Both the position numbers and the translations under genes were made by a program. From Chiua virens (taxonomy: Eukaryota; Basidiomycota; Agaricomycetes; Boletales; Boletaceae), in NCBI GenBank assembly GCA_019787685.1, contig JAHNUO010000024.1, positions 62,001-126,000 of the forward strand: 64,000 nt of DNA, written 5' to 3'. Of the stretch, positions 59,685 through 64,000 are shown in pieces. The notes beneath the pieces were generated by a model that had not been told where the DNA came from, searched no databases, and saw nothing but the letters and a program-made list of their open reading frames with translations. How positions within the stretch are numbered: position 1 is the first letter of the stretch; each line of letters starts with the position of its first letter.

Positions 59685-61793
59685 CTAATTGCTGCACAAC
59701 TGACTCCAGTCGGCTGTGATACAAAGGAGTCAGTCTCTGTAGGCCACACAAGTACGGCGAGATCAGCATACTTGGAACATGTTCCGTAGCCACTTGATTC
59801 GTTGCTTCGGCCATGACAGCAGCGAATCCGCTAGAGACAGAGATCAGCTCCACAAACCAAGGACAGAGGGGTCGAATTGAACGTACTGGTGAAGATGCCA
59901 GTCAATGTGGCTAGAAATCGAAGTGAGATCATACGAGGTGAATTGGATTCTTCAAGCACTCTACTCACCAGTGAAGGAACCAAGGCCCAGGGTTGTCAGT
60001 GGTGAAACGAATCGTCACATTATCTGTGGCTGAATTGCCGATGGAGACGACATCGCGGCGGACAGGATTCGCGTAGTTGTAAGTAGTCGAACCCGCAGAC
60101 CTCACAACAGAAAACGAGTGCTGTGAGAAGACGATCGTTGAACAAAGGTCACAAAGGTCAAAGTGGGTCACATACACCATGCAAATGAATAGGGTGCTGA
60201 ACATGCATTCATGAGTCAGGGTGAACTAGCGATTCACGGATGATACACTCACGGGACCGCCAAGAGCTGCAGTGGGATCGGGGAAACTGAGCTCTATCAC
60301 TTGGTTCGCTGGAAGTTCATAGATACTTCCGCTTGGCAACAATTGCGAAGCTTGCGTGGCTCCGCTGAGGATCTGGAGAAGCACGGGGACGGAGGGTTCT
60401 TCAAACGACACACTGTTGAACATAAAGTATCCCGACGCATTGAGACCAGGAGCAAGTACAATGTTCTTGTCTGCCTTTCCAACCCCAGGCACCCCAGGAG
60501 CGGCTGGGTTGGTCAGAGGATGAAGGTTGGTCTCACTGAATGCGAGTTGATACGGGCCAGCTGTCGTCGTGGGATCCTGGGCTGGTGCTCCTTGGTATCG
60601 CAGGATGGCCGAATTGAGACCACCGTTGGTCGAGTTGCCATTTGGACTAGCGCGAATCCAATAGTTTCCAACGCTCTGGTTGGCGGTAACAACCACAGAG
60701 TAGCGCTGACCAGCAAGGATGGGCAGGAAGTCAACTTGTACGGGGTTCACTTCATTCCCATCTGCTTCAATGATGGTCATCCGGTGACCATCAATCGTGA
60801 AGTTGAATTGAGGATCGCAAGACATGCTAACAATGCGGAAGCGATAGCGTAACCCATGCTGGACATTAATGACGGCGAGAGGGCCTGTTGGGCCACCGGA
60901 GTAGCGGCCAAGACCGTTGATTAGACTCGAACTCGCAGTCACCGGTCCGAAAATGGTGCCGAGTTCGACAGCCGACGTATGGTACCTAAATATGGGTTAT
61001 GCCAAAATCCTTCGTCACAGAAGATTTTACTCACCAATCTGAGAGGGTTATAATTGTACTAGCTATTCGCAGATTCAATGTCGGGCAACTATACGAATGA
61101 AGGTAAACGTACCATCATCAACGTCATACATGTATTTCAGAGGATCCTGAGGATCATAAATGACCAGTGGGCCTCGAAGTCCATCACAATATTGAGTCGA
61201 GTAGTGCGAGTGGTACCAGTATGTTCCAGTTTGACTTCCGACGTTGAATTGATACTGGAACGATTTCTGCGGTTGAATTGGGCACTGTGTGACCCAAGAA
61301 ACACCATCAGCCCAGTTCGTTCCTCCTTGTTGAAAGATTCCGTGCCAGTGCTTTCGGAAGTGCGTCAGAAGTCAAAGCGCGCAGGCGAGACATATACATA
61401 GTAACTCACGATGCTGGTTTCCACGTCCATGGTCGTGTCAGTGAGTTGATTGACAACTTCAAGTGTAAGTTGATTGTTCTAAAAGACATGAACACGTAAT
61501 TTAGCTCTTAGTCCATAATCTCACCTTTTGAACTGAAATCAGTGGCGCAGGGTAAACGCCATTGACAAGGACCGCTCTGAAGAATATCAGCCGTGTATTC
61601 AGAAGTAGCTATCGATGTTGACTCACGATCGGGTAAATCCATCCGGGGCGATCTTCGCGTTCACGATATTAAGTTGGCTTGTAGGTCCCAGCGCCGCACT
61701 TGATGTGACGTTGGTCGTCCTCAAAGTTTTTGGGAGCGACAATGCATTGGCAAAGAAAGACAGCGAGAGCACAAATAAGGAGAGCGATAACAT
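59685..61793 (-). CDS. Laccase, multicopper oxidase (Lac4)
   Basis: The most diverged and apparently intact paralogue, with the exon layout of Lac1. Signal peptide [20 protein letters not shown]. Motifs: [53 protein letters not shown] and [19 protein letters not shown] (Phe at the axial position). The central exon reads [20 protein letters not shown], then [20 protein letters not shown]. It ends [13 protein letters not shown] then TAG. Glycosylation sequons such as NFTI and NVTI are kept. I found no frame break. Likely secreted and active; expression cannot be judged. About 0.4 kb of upstream DNA is related to the other laccase promoters. Confidence 0.92.
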
Positions 61794-64000
61794 CTCAGAT
61801 GTTATGAGGGAATTGGAGTGAAAAACAGTGGTCTTATTCGTATCTGTTTTATAGTTGTGAACTCCAGGCCCATCGATGAGGCAAAATGCCTCAAGGCCCT
61901 GTTAGGAAGAGTTTGGCATGCGCTTCCTCTGGGTCCGATACCGTCCGATTTCCATATTACAGTGCCATGGCATAGGCTAGCACGGGGGTCGATCTCCGTC
62001 ATTCGTCCTACCAATCTTGTTCCTTACACGACGGGCGAGATGCCAGGGAATGACTGTATAAGGACGTGGCATGTTCGCATTCTGGTCCTGGAGAGCGGTC
62101 TGGATGGCTCCTAGTTGTAATCACGGACAGCAACAAATTACTTCACGATGCATAACTGAGCGGGACGAGATGGCACACTCGTCAACTTCCGAGTGATACA
62201 GGAAGTTAGGAACGATTGCAGGCGCTGACAGGTGTCTGTATATTTGCGGTGAGTGGCAACAAGGAAACAGATCCCAACAGTTGCAATGAAACGGAACCTG
62301 CGAATACCCAAGCAAGAACGGCGAAAACTGCAACTCAGGGAACTTGAAGGCTGTTGGAAAATACAAATTCGACTCCTGTTTTGTGTCGATTGGGTAATCT
62401 CAGTGGGCCCACTACGATTCGGATATCGGCAGTGGTGAGGATGACACCTCCGAGGTGGTTCGGCGTAACTGGATGACGTCGCTTACTTAGAAGGCTGTGT
62501 CCCCCTCGCATGGAATGATGGTCGTGCTTTCTGGTTATCCAGGGTACCGCATTGGTGCGCAGATGGTAGTCATCCACTGCCAGAAACTGCAGAGTTGGAC
62601 GACTGTCGCGAAAGCTCGTGGCGGCGAAATTCTGATTAAATCTGACAGAAGTATCCTCCACGGAAGGCGACATACTGAACATTGATTGAGCCACTTCTTG
62701 GCATAACAGAGGGTGTCAAGGAAGAAAGAACAGCATATCGACTGTGATGCGATCTGGAAGGAACACTTCAAGGGACCGTGGGAAAATATAGGGAATCGGA
62801 GGTTATGCCACGTAGTACTAAGTCCGAACCGAGCCGAGTCAGGAGTCAGCGCTTCAGCGCTTCCGAGTCAGCATTAACAGGCTAACAGCCTGAGAAACAG
62901 TTTTACTCAGAGACCTTCCACACATCCTTATTGTCTTTTTCACACGAGTGTGTTTCGGCCATCGAATGCCGCGAGACACATCGTGAGATTCAAAATTCGT
63001 GGAACAGTATCGATCACAGAGCTTCAAGCTCGCTGGAAAAAAACTACATAGAAGGTATTTCGTTGCGTTCTTTCTTTCTACCCACATCGCCAGCGAAGGA
63101 CAAATTTCACGACCAAATGTACTCAAGATCACAAAATATGTCTGAGGGAGACCGAAATTCGTTCATATTCTAGCAGAACGCAGTAGCCTGACATAGAGAC
63201 ACTAAGGGCACAGAACTCACTTCGTCTCGCGGTGCTTATCGGCCCTGGAGATGATATACTTGTGTCTGTCAGACGCAGTAGCACAAAGATTTAAACCCCT
63301 GATTCTCTCCTTAATGTCATTGTCCAGCTGGCATGCAAAACCAAATCAATGTCCGCAATCTCTGAAGCGAGATCTGTCGACAACTTCAGGGTCTTGAAAC
63401 GCAAGAATGCCGATATTTCCAACCGATCCCTGTCGGCATTCGTGAAATGACCGGAGTCAAAAGCACTGTTAAACGTCGCCATCCGGCGATCATACTACGA
63501 GATGCAAAACAAGACGCGCAAAGCATTCTTGAAGCGCGGTGCTACGTCGGCATAGATGCCAGTGATTCGGCCCAGGCGGCGATCGATCGATCGTCCGTTA
63601 GTGACCACCACGAGAATGAGCGAGTCCTCTGTCGAAGCAAATCCAACTCCGTTCTGCTATAATACTTCATCAGAGCAAGTATTTTGGTCGTATTACCAAG
63701 GGCATTCAACCTGTTTGCACAGCTTGAGTGTCACGCTTCGCTATTTGTGTTCCCCTGACACTACGCACAACATTCTCAAACGTCCAGGAAAGTGCTTCGT
63801 TTCTTTGGCGTTCACGCAAATGTAGTAAGCAGGCATTCGTGGGTGCTTGAGCGAGGCGTCTATTCCGTTTGCCAATCCCGCATATTGATGATGAACTTCG
63901 GCATTATGGTGCACAAGGGTCAGGAAAACGACATGGCCAGGAAGAGATAGGTCCAGGACTCCCTCAATGACCAGTTCGCGAATGGCATAGAATAAAATTC
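61794..64000. other. Right flank without a supported gene
   Basis: The first 0.4 kb is the Lac4 promoter region, with a diverged TTTTATAG box about 50 bases upstream of the ATG. Beyond it no gene can be supported. A minus-strand frame at 63291-63482 (MATFNSAFDSGHFTNADRDR..., 63 residues) has a natural composition, but it is short, unrecognised and near the window edge. Confidence 0.4.

Noticed and set aside
60301..60852. Plus-strand frame of 183 residues
   Set aside because: Antisense to the long central exon of Lac4, which has strong laccase motifs.

Overview
The window looks like chromosomal DNA from an Agaricomycete (mushroom or wood-decay basidiomycete). Genes are split by many introns of about 50-60 bases with GT/GC...AG ends. 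Two conserved eukaryotic housekeeping genes are present (beta-COP and a Dsk2/ubiquilin homologue). Several families are typical of Agaricomycetes: multicopper laccases, a DUF6533-type membrane protein, DUF2235 proteins, WW-like-motif membrane proteins and P-loop proteins of the 'RILIIGRANAGKTT' type. I worked by reading translations and splice signals; no database search was possible.

Layout. 1-5.6 kb: no convincing gene. 5.6-7.2 kb (+): 2OG-Fe(II) oxygenase. 7.7-11.5 kb (-): coatomer beta subunit. 12.05-14.03 kb (-): purine-cytosine permease. 14.8-15.4 kb: gene remnant. 15.9-17.8 kb (+): type II membrane protein resembling fungal O-fucosyltransferase-like proteins. 18.5-19.3 kb: truncated P-loop protein and an orphan exon. 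19.5-20.7 kb (-): dienelactone hydrolase (DLH), followed by a 5'-truncated DLH copy (21.2-22.0 kb) and a scrambled DLH relic (28.2-28.65 kb). 22.35-27.4 kb (+): DUF2235 hydrolase fused to an armadillo/HEAT-like helical region with a C-terminal hydrophobic segment. 29.3-30.8 kb (+): Dsk2/ubiquilin. 31.0-32.1 kb (+): SRA-YDG protein.

The second half (32.5-64 kb) is a recently rearranged accessory region. It holds four laccase genes (Lac1 on +, Lac2-4 on -), three SRA-YDG loci (two apparently full, one broken) and three WW-like-motif membrane-protein loci. It also holds a DUF6533-type gene and a 1-kb pogo/Tc1-mariner-like element with terminal inverted repeats and TA flanks. Lac1 and Lac3, with about 2 kb of upstream DNA and an SRA-YDG piece, form an inverted duplication (about 34.99-39.35 kb against 51.03-55.74 kb). 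Lac2 shares much of the same upstream DNA.

How the genes relate: the laccases (secreted phenol oxidases), the DLHs (hydrolysis of ring-cleavage products) and the 2OG oxygenase would fit aromatic metabolism or lignin decay, but a functional cluster is only inferred. Several clearly conserved genes, including Dsk2, carry single-base indels, often at short homopolymers. Either the assembly has uncorrected indels or some of these genes are decaying. Exon arithmetic for Lac1 (1572 coding bases, 523 residues) shows that other parts read cleanly.
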